Assembly: GCA_963851385.1 (NCBI GenBank)
Contig: CAWKPE010000019.1
Location: forward strand, 31,403 to 95,402
Source: CAWEFA01 sp963851385
GTDB lineage: Bacteria; Bacteroidota; Bacteroidia; Bacteroidales; DTGW01
Direction: 5' to 3'
DNA length: 64,000 nucleotides
The notes beneath the pieces are model-generated. The model did not search any database. It saw only the letters and a list, made by a program, of their open reading frames with translations, and was not told the origin of the DNA. Position numbers and translations under genes: made by a program. Position 1 is the first letter of the stretch. The number at the start of each line of letters is the position of its first letter. Positions 1 to 11,554 of the stretch are shown piece by piece.

Positions 1-425
1 TGAAGTACAAAGTACAATGCTTCACTGTATGTTAGACTGGAATAGATTAGAATATTGGCATTTATACTTAAAAAAACCACCGTTAGCAGTAATATATAAG
101 AAGGTATTTTATTCTTAAAAGTAATAAACAGCCAATATAGATGAAAGGTGATTAAAATAAGTGAGAGAAATTTCAGAAATATGATATTTAAACCAAATAA
201 TCTAATAAAAGTACTCAAAAAAATTTGATAAAATGAACCATGCCAGGTTGGAAATGAGAAACCTTTCATGAAATTCCATGCTCCTTCAATATAATCAGAA
301 TCGTCTCCACTTTCTGAAATTTTTAAATTGAAAAGCAAACAGGAAATGATAACACATAATATAAGTGCTAAATATAAAATAGGTTTACTATTTTTCTCAA
401 AAAATGAAATATTTTTTTCGGTCAT
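1..425 (-). CDS. Membrane protein, probable GT-C (family 39-like) glycosyltransferase, N-terminal part
   Basis: This gene runs off the left edge of the window on the minus strand. The ATG is at 425 and about 141 codons are visible without a stop. The protein starts with a short charged segment, then a hydrophobic helix (about residues 15-32), then a loop with an acidic D-D-S-D-Y cluster followed by E-G-A-W, and then several more hydrophobic helices. A first periplasmic loop with paired acidic residues after TM1 is the hallmark of lipid-linked-sugar glycosyltransferases of the GT39/PMT/ArnT type, so that is the best guess. The C-terminal domain is not visible, so the substrate cannot be named. 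It is transcribed away from the gene at 731. Confidence 0.6.
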   Translation of the reverse strand, partial: MTEKNISFFEKNSKPILYLALILCVIISCLLFNLKISESGDDSDYIEGAWNFMKGFSFPTWHGSFYQIFLSTFIRLFGLNIIFLKFLSLILITFHLYWLFITFKNKIPSYILLLTVVFLSINANILIYSSLTYSEALYFVL

Positions 426-730
426 AAATTATGTATTAATAATGGTCGTCAAAGATACAAAATTAGGGATAAAAATATAACTTGCTTTTAACTTAGAAGA
501 TGTTTTGGATTTTTCATTTAATTCAACTTAATATCAATTAAAACCGTGATAAATATCATTTTTTTAACTGTACAAAAAGACTCAAAAAAAAGGTAATCAG
601 ATACGCACAGAATTTTAATCAATTACAATTTAATTGCTTTTATTTATCCTGTCAAAACGGTGAATACATTAAAAAAATAAAAATAACATGGTTTCTTTAA
701 TTTTATCATCGAAAACAAAAAATCGTTGTT
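426..730. other. Intergenic region between divergent genes
   Basis: About 300 bases of very AT-rich sequence separate the divergent genes at 425 (minus) and 731 (plus). It must hold the promoters for both. I see no clear TAnnTTTG element, repeat or RNA structure. Confidence 0.5.
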
Positions 731-1273
731 ATGAAAGTATTTGTTTCATCTGCTGAAAAAGTTGAAATTAATGGAGAAAATGTTTATGCAATAATTGATG
801 GAATGGGCATATTTAAATCAAAGGCAATTAAAATTCTGGCTGAAAACGGAATTGTTGATCCCAAACCCGGTCAATGGTACAGTCAACAAGCCTGGCTAAA
901 TGCATTCAAGACCATTACTGAACAAATTGGAGCGTTGACTTTATATGCAGTAGGTCAAAAAATAACTGAAAATGCAAAACTTCCTCATCATATTGACAAC
1001 ATTCATCAAGCCCTTGCTTCAATAGATATAGCTTATCAAACGAATCACAGGAATGGTTTTACAGGAAATTATTTTTATGAAAAAACAGGTGAAAAATCAG
1101 CAAGAATTACATGCTCTAATCCATATCCTGATATCTTTGATAAAGGAATTATAACAGCAATGGCAAACAAATTTAACAATGGAGAATTAAATAACCTGAA
1201 AATATATATTGACGAATCAATGCCGGTACGTATGAAGGGAGGAGAATCTACCACTTTTATAATTTCCTGGTAA
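731..1273 (+). CDS. Uncharacterised cytosolic protein, possibly heme-NO/V4R-like ligand-binding fold
   Basis: A 180-residue soluble protein with no signal peptide or membrane segment, starting at ATG 731. I do not recognise it firmly. Its layout is an N-terminal beta segment, a middle helical part, then Y-x-T-N-H-R-N-G followed by G-x-Y and a final strand with M-K-G-G-E-S-T-x-F-I-I-S-W. This resembles the small V4R / heme-NO-binding-like sensor family, whose last strand also carries a K-G-G-x-x-C-x-[FY]-x-[VI]-x-W pattern; here Ser or Thr replaces the Cys. That is an inference from pattern only. It is monocistronic, between a divergent upstream gene and a convergent MFS gene. Confidence 0.6.
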   Translation: MKVFVSSAEKVEINGENVYAIIDGMGIFKSKAIKILAENGIVDPKPGQWYSQQAWLNAFKTITEQIGALTLYAVGQKITENAKLPHHIDNIHQALASIDIAYQTNHRNGFTGNYFYEKTGEKSARITCSNPYPDIFDKGIITAMANKFNNGELNNLKIYIDESMPVRMKGGESTTFIISW

Positions 1274-1400
1274 AAGTTTTTCTCTATACTTTTTCTCCCA
1301 TTCTATTATGAAAGAGATAAAATGGTTTTTCCCATTTGAAATAAAAGAAGGGACAGATAGTATGTCAAAATAACAGTCCTGATAAAAATACTTATTTAGT

Positions 1401-2627
1401 TTAACCTGTCTTTTCAGTCAATAATTTTGATTCCTTAAGCCTGGTACAAATAAGTATACTCAAGAAAATTAGCCCTATTAAAATCAGCATTGGAAATGAC
1501 ATTGCACCTGAATCCGGTGACCTCAATCTGTCCATTCCAAATATGAATACAACACCTGCGATTTGCCCCATCAGCATTAACATTCCGTTAGATGTTCCTT
1601 CAGGTGCCGGTACTGTAATCTCAGCACCATATTGAAATCCAACCGGACCAGCACTTAATAAACAAAATCCTAATAAAAAAGAAGATGCCAATAGCAACCA
1701 GTAATTTGTAACATAAGCAATACCTAATAGACCGGGTATTGTACCAATTAAAGCAAAAAAGATAAAAGGAACACGCTTGCGAAGACGATCAGAGAGGGGA
1801 GGTATCAGGACAGCACCAACTATACCGCCTACAACCATTATGCCTCCGACAATCCCGGCCTGAATACTTGAAAAATGTCTGGGTTTTATAATGTCTTCTA
1901 TCCATGTAGTTACTGCATTGAACACACCTAATCCTACAAAGAAAACTAACATCAAAAAAATGAAATTGCGTTGACGAAGACTATTTTTTAAGCCTTCCAA
2001 CGCTAAAGAACGAATGGCTTGCTCAGGTGGACAAGGAGGTGAAAGAGGGCGCTCTTTAACCAATGCTATAAAAAGTATTGCAGCTACAACCGAAAAAATT
2101 CCATATCTTACAAGCATTCCTGGAATACAAAAATTACCCGTTAACCAGGGTGTCAAAGCCAGACCTAATATAATTCCCAGGTATGCTGACAGTGAGCCAA
2201 GTCCGGTAGCAGTTGCGCGCTCCCTGATAGGAAACCAATGAGCAGCAACAGTAGTCTGCGCGTTAAGAATAAAGGGTTGTCCTATTGCTATACCTATTTG
2301 CGATAAAAGAACCAGGTCATAATTCGTGGCAAAAACGCCTCGCAATAAACCAAAAATTCCTGTTAGTACTGCACCAATTCCCACTGATATATGTATTCCA
2401 TAAGTATCTATTACCCATGAAGCAGGAATCGCGAACACAATATAAACCAGCATGAAAATAAGAGAAAGAAAACCTATACTCATATCAGATACTTTATAAT
2501 AGCCAGCAGCAGTACTGGTAATTGCAGCAAATGTAATCCAGAGTAACTGGTTCATAAGTACGATAAACATGAATACCGATAAAACCACCCACCGGTATTT
2601 ATATACATTGAAGTTATCTTGTTCCAT
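1401..2627 (-). CDS. MFS transporter, FLVCR-like
   Basis: A 408-residue protein with about 12 hydrophobic helices, the normal size of a major facilitator permease. The N-terminus reads Y-R-W-V-V-L, followed by a helix with W-I-T-F-A and then Y-x-V-S-D-M-S-I-G-F-L-S. This order, with an aromatic-rich TM1 and the loop V-I-D-T-Y-G-I after TM2, is typical of the FLVCR / DIRC2 branch of MFS, whose animal members move heme or choline. A charged inter-domain loop near residues 190-210 separates the two six-helix halves. The bacterial substrate cannot be told from sequence. It is a single gene, convergent with the 731 gene. Confidence 0.85.
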   Translation of the reverse strand: MEQDNFNVYKYRWVVLSVFMFIVLMNQLLWITFAAITSTAAGYYKVSDMSIGFLSLIFMLVYIVFAIPASWVIDTYGIHISVGIGAVLTGIFGLLRGVFATNYDLVLLSQIGIAIGQPFILNAQTTVAAHWFPIRERATATGLGSLSAYLGIILGLALTPWLTGNFCIPGMLVRYGIFSVVAAILFIALVKERPLSPPCPPEQAIRSLALEGLKNSLRQRNFIFLMLVFFVGLGVFNAVTTWIEDIIKPRHFSSIQAGIVGGIMVVGGIVGAVLIPPLSDRLRKRVPFIFFALIGTIPGLLGIAYVTNYWLLLASSFLLGFCLLSAGPVGFQYGAEITVPAPEGTSNGMLMLMGQIAGVVFIFGMDRLRSPDSGAMSFPMLILIGLIFLSILICTRLKESKLLTEKTG

Positions 2628-2945
2628 AGTAATTGCTTTTGGTTGATGTAGATAAAACTAAATAAAAATGATGAAAAAAGCAAAACTCGGATTGACTGCA
2701 ATATTTTGTTCAATTTTCTACAATAAGCTATCAGGTTAACATTAATTATTTTTGCATTGATATTCAAATATTTATTTACTTCCATTAAATAAAAAGTAAA
2801 ATTTTATCATAGTTTTAGTAATTTTGGCATAGTTTGAATTTGGGTTTAATAAAAAATAAATACATATTTGTAACAATCAAATATAAATTGCGTTTAGTTA
2901 GTATTATTTGAAAAGATGAGTTAGAAAACAATTAAATTGATTAAT

Positions 2946-3140
2946 ATGTTTAAAAATCTGATTGAAGCTTCGAAACAACAAATTGAAAAGGGGGCTTATC
3001 AATTATCTTTTGATGAAAGAAACGAATCAGTTATAGTTCTTAATAAAAAAAATAAAGAAAAAAGTTATGTCGTTATTGGTGACAATGACGAGATGCTTAC
3101 AGCAACATTAGACTATTTCGGGTTAAGAAAGAAAAAATAA
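2946..3140 (+). CDS. Small hypothetical protein
   Basis: A small soluble protein of about 64 residues. A TTG at 2937 would add three residues, but ATG 2946 (M-F-K-N-L) is the more likely start. It has an amphipathic N-terminal helix, a beta-rich middle ending in Y-V-V-I-G-D-N-D-E, and a basic C-terminus (R-K-K-K). It has no recognisable domain, stands alone, and is followed by an AT-rich gap of about 150 bases before the convergent oxidoreductase gene. Confidence 0.5.
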   Translation: MFKNLIEASKQQIEKGAYQLSFDERNESVIVLNKKNKEKSYVVIGDNDEMLTATLDYFGLRKKK

Positions 3141-3293
3141 TTCATAACCATCTGCTTTTTAAATATATTTTACAAGCTTTTTTTAATATGCTTGAATGAT
3201 TTTGCTTTGTATTTTATTTAAAGCATAATATTAAAAAATATTCTTGATATAAAAATTTGAGAAAGCTAACAAAATTACAAATAAGTTCTGCCA

Positions 3294-4778
3294 TTACTTA
3301 ATCACAAAACTCTTCTTCTCTTTTTTACATATTTGCTTAATAACCTTCTTTCCCCAAAGTGCCGAAGGTGGTAATCCTCCACCTGGTGTGAGCCATTGTC
3401 CAGCCATGTAAAAGTTTTCTAAATTAGGTAAAGTATTTTTTAACTCTTTGGTAATATTTTTTGATGTCGGTAAAAACCCTTCGTAAGAAGCTTTCCAAAC
3501 TCCTGTGTAACGAACATCTGAAAGCGGCGTTGCTACATCAATTACTTCTATTTTATCAGATATTCCCGGGAAATGCGATTCCAATATTGTTGTTGTTTCA
3601 GCTTTCACCTTTTCTTTTTCAGCTTTGTAATCTTCATCTTTAATATTTTCCCATAATTTCCAGGGACTTTCAAAACGTATAACAATAACATTTTTCCCTT
3701 TAGGTGCCATTGTGGGATCAAAAGAATAATTCATTATAGAATATCCTTGTTTTAATTCTGTTGATCCAATTTTCTTATTTTCCGTAATAAAACTTTGAGA
3801 TGGAAATTCTGATTTGATTTCATCATTTATTCCGAAAGAAACCTGCACAATAGGCGAAAAAAGTTCCCATGAACTGTAAGCTTCATTTATTTGTTTTGAA
3901 ATATATCTGCCTTCAAGCATGTCAAAAATAGTAGCATGCCCGTCCGCAGCGCTTACAATATAATCTGCTTTACAAGTTGTACTATCTGATAAAACAATAC
4001 CTGTAGCTGAGTTATTTTCAACTATAATTTTTGACACTTTTTTACCTGATGAAAGTTTGCCTCCTAATGAGAGGTAACGGTTAGTCATTCTTTCAGCCAG
4101 CGGCTTCGAGCCTCCAATCAGGTACCCTGCATTCTTCTTGTCAAACCAACCGAGCATCATGATAAAAGCAATTGCTGAAAAATCACGCCCACCAAACATT
4201 TTTCCTAAAAAATAAGCCAATTTGGAATTTTTAAAATTTAATTCTTTGAAATAATTATTACAATCCTTCCTTCCATATTTTATGAACAAAGGAATTACCG
4301 GGAGCAAACTTAAAAGGAACTTAATCCTTTTACCTAAATCTTTAATGCCTTTCGTGGCTTCCGGGAAATCGAAAGAAGCTCCTTTCCTCATATCATTGCA
4401 CATTTTCCTAATTGACTTGTCATCTTCAGGAGCAAAGTTTAAAAGGTACTTTTCCCAGCGATTTATATTGGCATAAATTATAAATTCATCACCTTTCTCA
4501 TCATTCATCTTAAGAAATACATCATGATCAATAATCTTCACCTGGTTATTGATTACATCGAGTTCTTTCCAAATTTCATGAAATCCTCCTTTTGCAGTGC
4601 CTACCAACCAGTGCAGGCAGTAGTCAAAACGATAACCTTTCCTGTCCCAGGCAGTACATTGTCCTCCGGGAATTTTATTCATTTCTATTATTTCGGTATC
4701 ATAACCGTTCATTTGTCCGTAAATGCCGGTAGAAAGACCTGCTACTCCGCCACCGATGATAATTATCTTTTTTGTCAT
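3294..4778 (-). CDS. FAD/NAD(P)-dependent oxidoreductase, phytoene desaturase / retinol saturase-like
   Basis: A 494-residue flavoprotein. The N-terminus has the FAD-binding Rossmann motif I-G-G-G-V-A-G-L-S-T-G with the acidic residue that ends strand beta-2 (I-I-E-M), followed by the G-G-x-x-T/C-x-W substrate-side motif (G-G-Q-C-T-A-W). The C-terminus has F-Y-M-A-G-Q-W-x-x-P-G-G-G-L-P, the second FAD contact typical of the CrtI / carotenoid isomerase / RetSat superfamily. The length fits this family. There are no other carotenoid genes nearby, so the substrate is unknown; many Bacteroidota carry such orphan members. No signal peptide. It is probably monocistronic. Confidence 0.85.
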   Translation of the reverse strand: MTKKIIIIGGGVAGLSTGIYGQMNGYDTEIIEMNKIPGGQCTAWDRKGYRFDYCLHWLVGTAKGGFHEIWKELDVINNQVKIIDHDVFLKMNDEKGDEFIIYANINRWEKYLLNFAPEDDKSIRKMCNDMRKGASFDFPEATKGIKDLGKRIKFLLSLLPVIPLFIKYGRKDCNNYFKELNFKNSKLAYFLGKMFGGRDFSAIAFIMMLGWFDKKNAGYLIGGSKPLAERMTNRYLSLGGKLSSGKKVSKIIVENNSATGIVLSDSTTCKADYIVSAADGHATIFDMLEGRYISKQINEAYSSWELFSPIVQVSFGINDEIKSEFPSQSFITENKKIGSTELKQGYSIMNYSFDPTMAPKGKNVIVIRFESPWKLWENIKDEDYKAEKEKVKAETTTILESHFPGISDKIEVIDVATPLSDVRYTGVWKASYEGFLPTSKNITKELKNTLPNLENFYMAGQWLTPGGGLPPSALWGKKVIKQICKKEKKSFVIK

Positions 4779-5319
4779 TACAAATTGTAGTTAATTATAA
4801 AATATGTTTATTTGGATGAATATTTTATAAAATTAACATCTTACAATATATTATAAAAAACAAAACCGGTAAACAAGGAAAATTAAAAGGTAATAAGGTA
4901 AAAACCAGAAGCCAATATGAATAATTTATAATAATAGTTTATTAGATCAGTAACGAATTCTATTGTTACCACTAAGATACATACTCGTTCAAAGAATGCC
5001 TTTATAAAAAAGAACACCTTAATAAAAAATTTAATCTCAGAAACTAATTGCTTTGAGGACTTATCATAATTATTATTAAACACAAGCACTGTAAAATATA
5101 TGTTAAATAAATGCATTTTCAGAAAACATGAATCTTTTTTTCTACTTTTACCCTCGTTAAAACAATTGCCAAATTCCATACTTCATTAAATATTTAAAAA
5201 AAAGTGATAATTGCAATAGGGGTTTGTATTGGTTTTTTAGTCTTATATTAGGACTTTTTATTATATAACAGTATCAATTAATTTATGACAAATATTAATT
5301 ATTATATGTTTTTAAGCTG
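4779..5319. other. Intergenic region, no convincing gene
   Basis: About 540 bases of AT-rich DNA between the divergent oxidoreductase and the TonB receptor. A 98-codon open frame on the minus strand (4883-5179) has low-complexity, hydrophobic/aromatic composition without a recognisable start context, and I regard it as chance. Confidence 0.5.
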
Positions 5320-8025
5320 ATGAGATTTTACAAATTGCAATTTTTAAGGATGTTATTTTTGAGTTTTTTCATTTTTAATTTTGTCAAAACATTTTCAAAC
5401 CCGGATGATAACATAAAAATAACAGGCACATTTAATGAAAGTTTTGTTGACTTTTTAAAAGATATTGGTAAAACCAATAATTTAAACTTTTTCTTTCAGA
5501 CCAAATGGTTTAATTCTATAATTGTAAATAAAACCTATGAAGATGAATCTCTAACAACAGTTTTAGAGGATTTATTGCACAATTTGCCTTATAAGTTTTA
5601 TTATATCCAATCGAATGTAATTGTATTTCTGCCAAAAGATGAAGTTTTAAATTTACTTAGTAAATCTTCGTTTCAAACAAATGAAACAGACAATAACATC
5701 CAGGTAATTGGGAAACTCGAAGATATTGGAAAAGTTAAAAAGCCTGAAATGCGTGGGACAGTTGTTGATGGGAAAACCGGTGAACCCATTATTGGCGCGA
5801 CAATTGTGGTGCAAAATACTACTTTGGGAAGCGCTACAGATGTTAAAGGTAAATATGTATTATCATTATCTCCCGGAGTTTACAACCTGGTAATCTCAAG
5901 CGTTGGTTTTGAATCTAAAACTTCTACAGTAAAACTTATAGGAAATGGTAATTTAAATTTTGAGCTTTTCGATCAATCCATAAAATTAGATGAAGTAATT
6001 GTTTCAGCCCAAAAAGCAGATAAAAATGTTAAAAGTAACCAAATGAGTTTAATCGAACTCGATAAAAAAACATTAAAACAACTCCCTTCGCTTTTTGGAG
6101 AAAAAGATGTTATTAAAAGTTTAACAATGATGCCCGGTGTTAGTTCTGTGGGTGAATTCGGGGCCGGTATTAATGTGCGTGGTGGCAGTAGCGATCAAAA
6201 TTTATTTTTAATGGAAGGAACTCCTATTTTCAACTCATCGCATGTTTTTGGGCTAATATCAGTAGTCAATCCTGACGCAGTAACTAATGTTTCTTTATTT
6301 AAAGGTTACATTCCACAAAATTATGGTGAAAGAGTTTCTTCTGTTATGGATATTCAACTGAAAGAAGGAAATTTTAAAAAAGTACATGCAAATGGTGGTA
6401 TCGGTTTACTTGACAGCCGTTTGATGGTTGAGGGCCCAATTATTGAAGATAAAGCTTCCATAATTATTAGCGCCCGTTCAAGTTATTCCGATTGGTTATT
6501 GAAACAAATGCCAGATTTGGACTTGCGAAAAAGTTCTGCAAGATTTTACGATATCAATAGTACTATCAGTGTTATTGCAAATACTAAAAATAAAATTACA
6601 CTTTTCGGTTACACAAGTAACGACTTTTTCCAATATTCAGACCAATTAAAATATAATTATGCAAACTATCTTGGGAGCCTGACCTGGGATCATAAATTCA
6701 ACAATGATTTTAATTCAAAAATAGTATTAGCCACCAGTAATTATTCTATTAATAAAGATGCCATAGATGATGTAACAGAAGCAACCACGAAAAACAGGGT
6801 TAGTACCGGAATTAAATATAACAGTCTGAAACTCGATTTCAATTATAACCTGTTAGCCTCAAATACAATTAATTTTGGTTCACAAATAATTAATTATTCA
6901 AATAACCCTGGAATACAGTCACCGCTTGATTCATCTTCTACTCTTATAAAAAACTTCAAAATGAACATGCTATTGAGTCTGCACTATATTTAGGCGATAA
7001 ATATGATATATCGGAGAGAATAAGTTTGCAGGCTGGAATCAGGGTTTCGGGGTATGCGTTTCTTGGTCCATAAAGCCAAATATTCAATATCAGCCAGGTA
7101 TTCCAAAAGACGATACGTCATTGGTACAAAATATACAATAGTGCCATTATAAAAGCATATTATAATTTCGAACCAAGAGCTGCTTTAAAAATATTACTCG
7201 CTGAAACAAATTCTTTAAAATTAAGCTACAATCAGAAACGTTCAATATTTAAACCTGGTTTCTTATACCTCTATTCCTTCACCTGATGATGTATGGAAAC
7301 TAAGCAGTCCTTATTATTTTACCTATAAAATGTGATCAGGTTGCTTTTGGATATTTTCAGAATTTTAAAAAAAATACTTTCGAAACATCTGTTGAAGTCT
7401 ATTATAAAAATTTATCAAATTTAATTGATTATAAGAATGGAGTAAATATCAGTATGAATGACATGCTTGAGACAGGTTTAATGAATGCAAGAGGGAACAA
7501 ATTATGGTATTGAGATTCCTGGTCAAAAAAAATACAGGTGAGATTGATGGTTGGATAAGTTATACTTATTCAAGATCGCTAAAACAAACATACAGCAATT
7601 ATGCGGAAGAACAAATTAATGGAAACAAGGTTTATCCATCATCTTATGACCGGCCAAACAACTTAATAATAATGGGCACTTACCATTATAACAGAAGAAT
7701 AAGATTGTCATTCAATTACAATTACTCTTCAGGACGTCCCGTTACATTGCCAGAACAGATTTTTGATCTTGATGGAAAACAATATGTTCAATATTCCGAC
7801 AGGAATAAATATCGTTTACCTGATTATGAGAGGCTTGATCTTTCTTTGAGCATTGATGAAACACTTTATCATAAACGAAAATGGAAAGGTAGTTGGACCA
7901 TTTCTGTTATCAATGTCCTTTCTGATCAAAATATTTATTCGGTTATTTATAATTCACCAAACTTATATAAGTTGCTTATAATTAACCAACCTTTACCGAC
8001 ATTAACTTATAATTTTATTTTCTAA
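5320..8025 (+). pseudogene. TonB-dependent receptor with STN and carboxypeptidase-regulatory domains, frameshifted
   Basis: An outer-membrane TonB-dependent receptor in pieces. The first open frame (5320-6993) has a signal peptide, a secretin/TonB N-terminal (STN) domain (about residues 35-110), a carboxypeptidase-regulatory-like domain (about 145-225, starting M-R-G-T-V-V-D-G), a plug domain with I-N-V-R-G-G-S-S-D-Q-N, and the start of the barrel. From about 6960 to 7520 the barrel coding switches frame at least six times, and each piece still reads as good barrel sequence. The last piece (7504-8025) ends in a normal barrel C-terminus with aromatic Phe. The next gene starts one base later. 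This is either a recent pseudogene or local sequence error. The intact pair at 43.4-46.6 kb is a paralogue of this arrangement. Confidence 0.85.
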
Positions 8026-8026
8026 T

Positions 8027-9165
8027 ATGAGAAGCTCTTAATTATATTTTTATAATTGCATTATTAGCTCAAGCATGTAAAAACCTTATGATGATCCCCC
8101 CGTTCAGGCAGTCATATCAAGTTTGGTCGTTGAATGCACAATAACTACTGATCCTCCACCCTATGCAGTAAAGTTGACTACTTCGATTGCTTATAATTCC
8201 ACCAGCTATCCTAAAAAAGTATCAAATGCAAAGATCAGTATTTTAGATGATGCAGGAAATATTGAAAATGTAATTGAGAAACCTTCCGGTTCCGGAAACT
8301 ATAGACATCTGTTACTGGGATGCAGGGACAAATTGGCAAAAGTTACAAATTAAAAATAGCATTAACTGATAGCAAAGGTAAAATATACAGCACTTATGAA
8401 TCTGATTGGGTTAGAATAAATGAACCTCCGCAAATAGATTCACTTTATGCCGAAACAGGGCAGTTGCAATCTTTAATGCAGAATTCTGACGGAAGTTACT
8501 ATATAGCCACCAGGTTGGGAATAAATGTGTACATGGATGCCAGTCCGCCAGCTAAACAGGATTATTATTATATGTTCAATTCATCAATGATACTAGAATA
8601 CACGCAAACTTATTATCCCGATACCATAGCAGGTAGGTATACAAAGCTACCTATTTTACCAGAAGTCCTTTATGGCTGGTATAGCAGTGAAATATATGTT
8701 GCTAATGATTTAATAGAAGGTTCGTCCCAATATCCTTCACCAATTAAAAAACATTTTATTGGATTTATACCCGAATTTTTCTCAACTGTAACGGATACTT
8801 TTCATGATGAACCCATATCTGCAGGAGATGTTACTACAACAACAATATATTCAGTATCAAATAAAATATATCAAATTTTCACGGAAGAAAATACTCAAAC
8901 ACAACCAGTGAATTCTATTTTTGATCCTATTCCTACACAACTCACATCAAATATTAAATGCACCAGTGATACTACAAAAAGTGTATTTGGGTATTTTAAT
9001 GCAGCTTCAGTAATTCGCGGGTATCACTATTTTTTGTGGGTACATGGCTTTGATAAAATCTATTCTTATAAGGTTGATTCTTTGCCACCAGGCATAACTG
9101 ACTCTGGATTGGATACCGCCGCAGCTCCAAGCTTTTGGTTTTATGATAACGGGAAATACAAGTGA
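8027..9165 (+). pseudogene. DUF4249 family lipoprotein, frameshifted
   Basis: Starts one base after the TonB receptor. Combined frames give a lipoprotein signal peptide ending A-Q-A-C-K near 8075, then P-Y-D-D-P-P-V-Q and the extracellular beta-sandwich of DUF4249 proteins, which sit next to TonB receptors throughout Bacteroidota and probably act as surface partners. The frame shifts near 8042, near 8085 and near 8300. The long open part is 8320-9165, which contains S-Y-K-L-K-I-A-L-T-D followed by the strand-rich region and D-S-L-Y, typical of the family. Ligand unknown. Its stop overlaps a possible GTG of the next gene. Confidence 0.75.
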
Positions 9166-9200
9166 AAAAACAAAATAAAAAATATTTAAAAGTTTATAAC

Positions 9201-11512
9201 ATGCGAGCCATTAAATATGGAGTTTCTAAGTTGCTAATTTTAGTTCTTTTTTGTACAACGTTATCTGCAAAAAAATTAAACAATGATAATCCTGTAGATT
9301 GCTATTATTCAGGTATTCAAAAAGTATTTTTACATTTAAATAAAGACGTTTATATAACCGGTGAAGATGTTTTATTTAAAGCATATATAGTAAATGCAAC
9401 CAACATCCCTGATACTTTATGCAAAGTAATTTATGTAGAGCTGCAAAATCCATTCAATCAAAAAATACTGGGCTTTTCCGTTAATCTTTTTAAAGGCAGT
9501 TGCAACAGCTACTTTGCATTGCCCGATACACTAACAACAGGTTATTATTATATAAAGGCATTTACAAATCAAATGCGTAATTTTGATCACGATTACTATT
9601 TTTCTGCAAAAATTATTGTCGCCAACCAGGCCGATGACCGGCTTGAAAAATTAATTACCGATAACGATCATAACCTCGATTCAGCAAAAGTTTTATTTTA
9701 CACACAAAATGGTAAACTTATTACTGGGATAGATAATAAAATATCATTTAAAATAAAAAATTTTTCTGAAGATTGGGATAACCAACCTGTTGAAATTATA
9801 AATGACTCAGGCAAAGTAGTTATATCAGTCATTCCAGACAACAAAGGAATTGGTGACTTTAGTTTAGTCCCTGAAAAAAATAAAAATTATTTTGCAAGAT
9901 GGAATAAAAAGAAATTTTACCTGCCTACCCAAGTAGCAGAAGGTTTTATAATTCAGGCACAACAATCAGAAGAAAACAAAATTAATATAACAATCCTTAG
10001 TAGTACTCATGAACTATCGGACATTTTAAATTTCAAAGTTTATAATAATGGTAAAAGCATTTTCGAAAAGGAATTTACTTTATCAAATGGGATTGCTACA
10101 TTTACGATACCTACTGAGAAAAACAAAAACGGTTTCAAAATACTTGCATTATTCAATTCTTCACATGGAATTATTATGTAAGTTGCCATTATTTCTTCAT
10201 GAAAACCCAGGAGAAATTAATATCAATAGTAATAAAAAGGCTTATCATCCTAGAGAAAAAGTTAAAATTGATATTGATTTAAAGAATAAAGAACTTATAA
10301 AAGATAGTTTAAATTTATTGATAAGCATTTCTCAAAAAGGTAACCTGGGGAATAATAAACAATTCCATTGCAATTGATACTTATTTGGGGCTTTTATCAA
10401 ACATAGGGAAAAAGAATTCCGAAATATTAGAATCAGATTCTATTTCAAAGCAACAAATAAATAAAGTTCTTCCTTTGTTCGATTTTCCCAAAACTCTATC
10501 GAATTCAGTTTGCCAATTCTTGCCGGAAAATAAAGGATATATAATTTCCGGTTATGTATTTTCAAAAAATAATATTCCTTCTCCAAATGTTTGTGTTTAC
10601 TTATCAGTGGCTGATTCATTTGCCAGTTTAAAATATTGCTTTACCGATTCAACCGGTAGGTTCTTTTTCCGATTGAGCAGGTTTTATGATAATAAAAATC
10701 TTATTTTTCAGGCAAAAGGTAACAACAGTGAATCGCTGAAAATTGAAATTGAAGATAAATTTAATGGAGAATCAACTAAGCATACAGGTTTTGAATATAT
10801 ACCTGCCAATTTAAAAAATTATTTAAAATATTCTCAAAATATTGTTCTTACAAATAAAATTTTTAAACCCGGTTTATTATCCCTGCTTTCAGAAAATAAT
10901 TTTGATGCAAGTGCTTATAATTATGCCATTTTTATGGTTTCCTGATGCGACTATTTATCTTTCGGATTATGATGAACTGGAAGATTTTAAAGAAATTGTA
11001 AGGAATATTCTTCCCGGAGTATTCTATAACCGATCGGAAAACAAAGTTAGGGTTATAGACCGGGGAACACAAACACTATGGCCTAATGAAGCACTGGTAC
11101 TATTAAATAATATCCCATTCCCCGACCCGGCTTTTATTGCAAAATTGGGTTCCAAACAAATTAAAAAAATAGATTTGAAAAAAAATCATATAATTTATGG
11201 TAATATTGATTTATATGGAATTTTATCCATCACTACCAATCAAAAAAATGTATATGCCTTAAATCCTTCATTTGCCAATATTACCATTCCGAATATTGTA
11301 CGAAATGTTCCGGTAATACTTACTGGTCCAGATTATATAGATATCTACCTAAAAACCTTCCTGATTTCAGACAAACCTTATATTGGAACCCTGAATTAAA
11401 ATTGTCGGCTGATGGTAAAGCTAGTGTTGAGTTTTATACTTCTGATTTAATAGGAAATTATACAATTGAAGTTGAAGGTATTACATCAAACGGTATTAAT
11501 AATTTATTCTAA
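9201..11512 (+). pseudogene. MG2-domain (alpha-2-macroglobulin-like) surface protein, frameshifted
   Basis: Third gene of the envelope cluster. ATG 9201 gives a signal peptide, then V-F-L-H-L-N-K-D-V-Y-I-T-G-E-D-V-x-F-K-A-Y, the classic start of the MG2 domain of large Bacteroidota surface proteins that follow TonB receptor / DUF4249 pairs. Later pieces contain a carboxypeptidase-regulatory-like repeat (I-S-G-Y-V-F-S-K-N near 10540) and a plug-like segment (A-L-V-L-L-N-N-I-P near 11090). The reading frame switches near 10175, 10350, 10945 and 11345, and the last piece ends at TAA 11510-11512. With the indels corrected the product would be about 770 residues. GTG 9162 is a less likely start. 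Confidence 0.7.
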
Positions 11513-11554
11513 GTCTGCGATTGAGGTTAAATAAATATACATTATATATATATT

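Noticed and set aside
4883..5179. 98-codon open frame on the minus strand
   Set aside because: Low-complexity hydrophobic/aromatic composition in AT-rich DNA, no domain, and no start context; likely chance.
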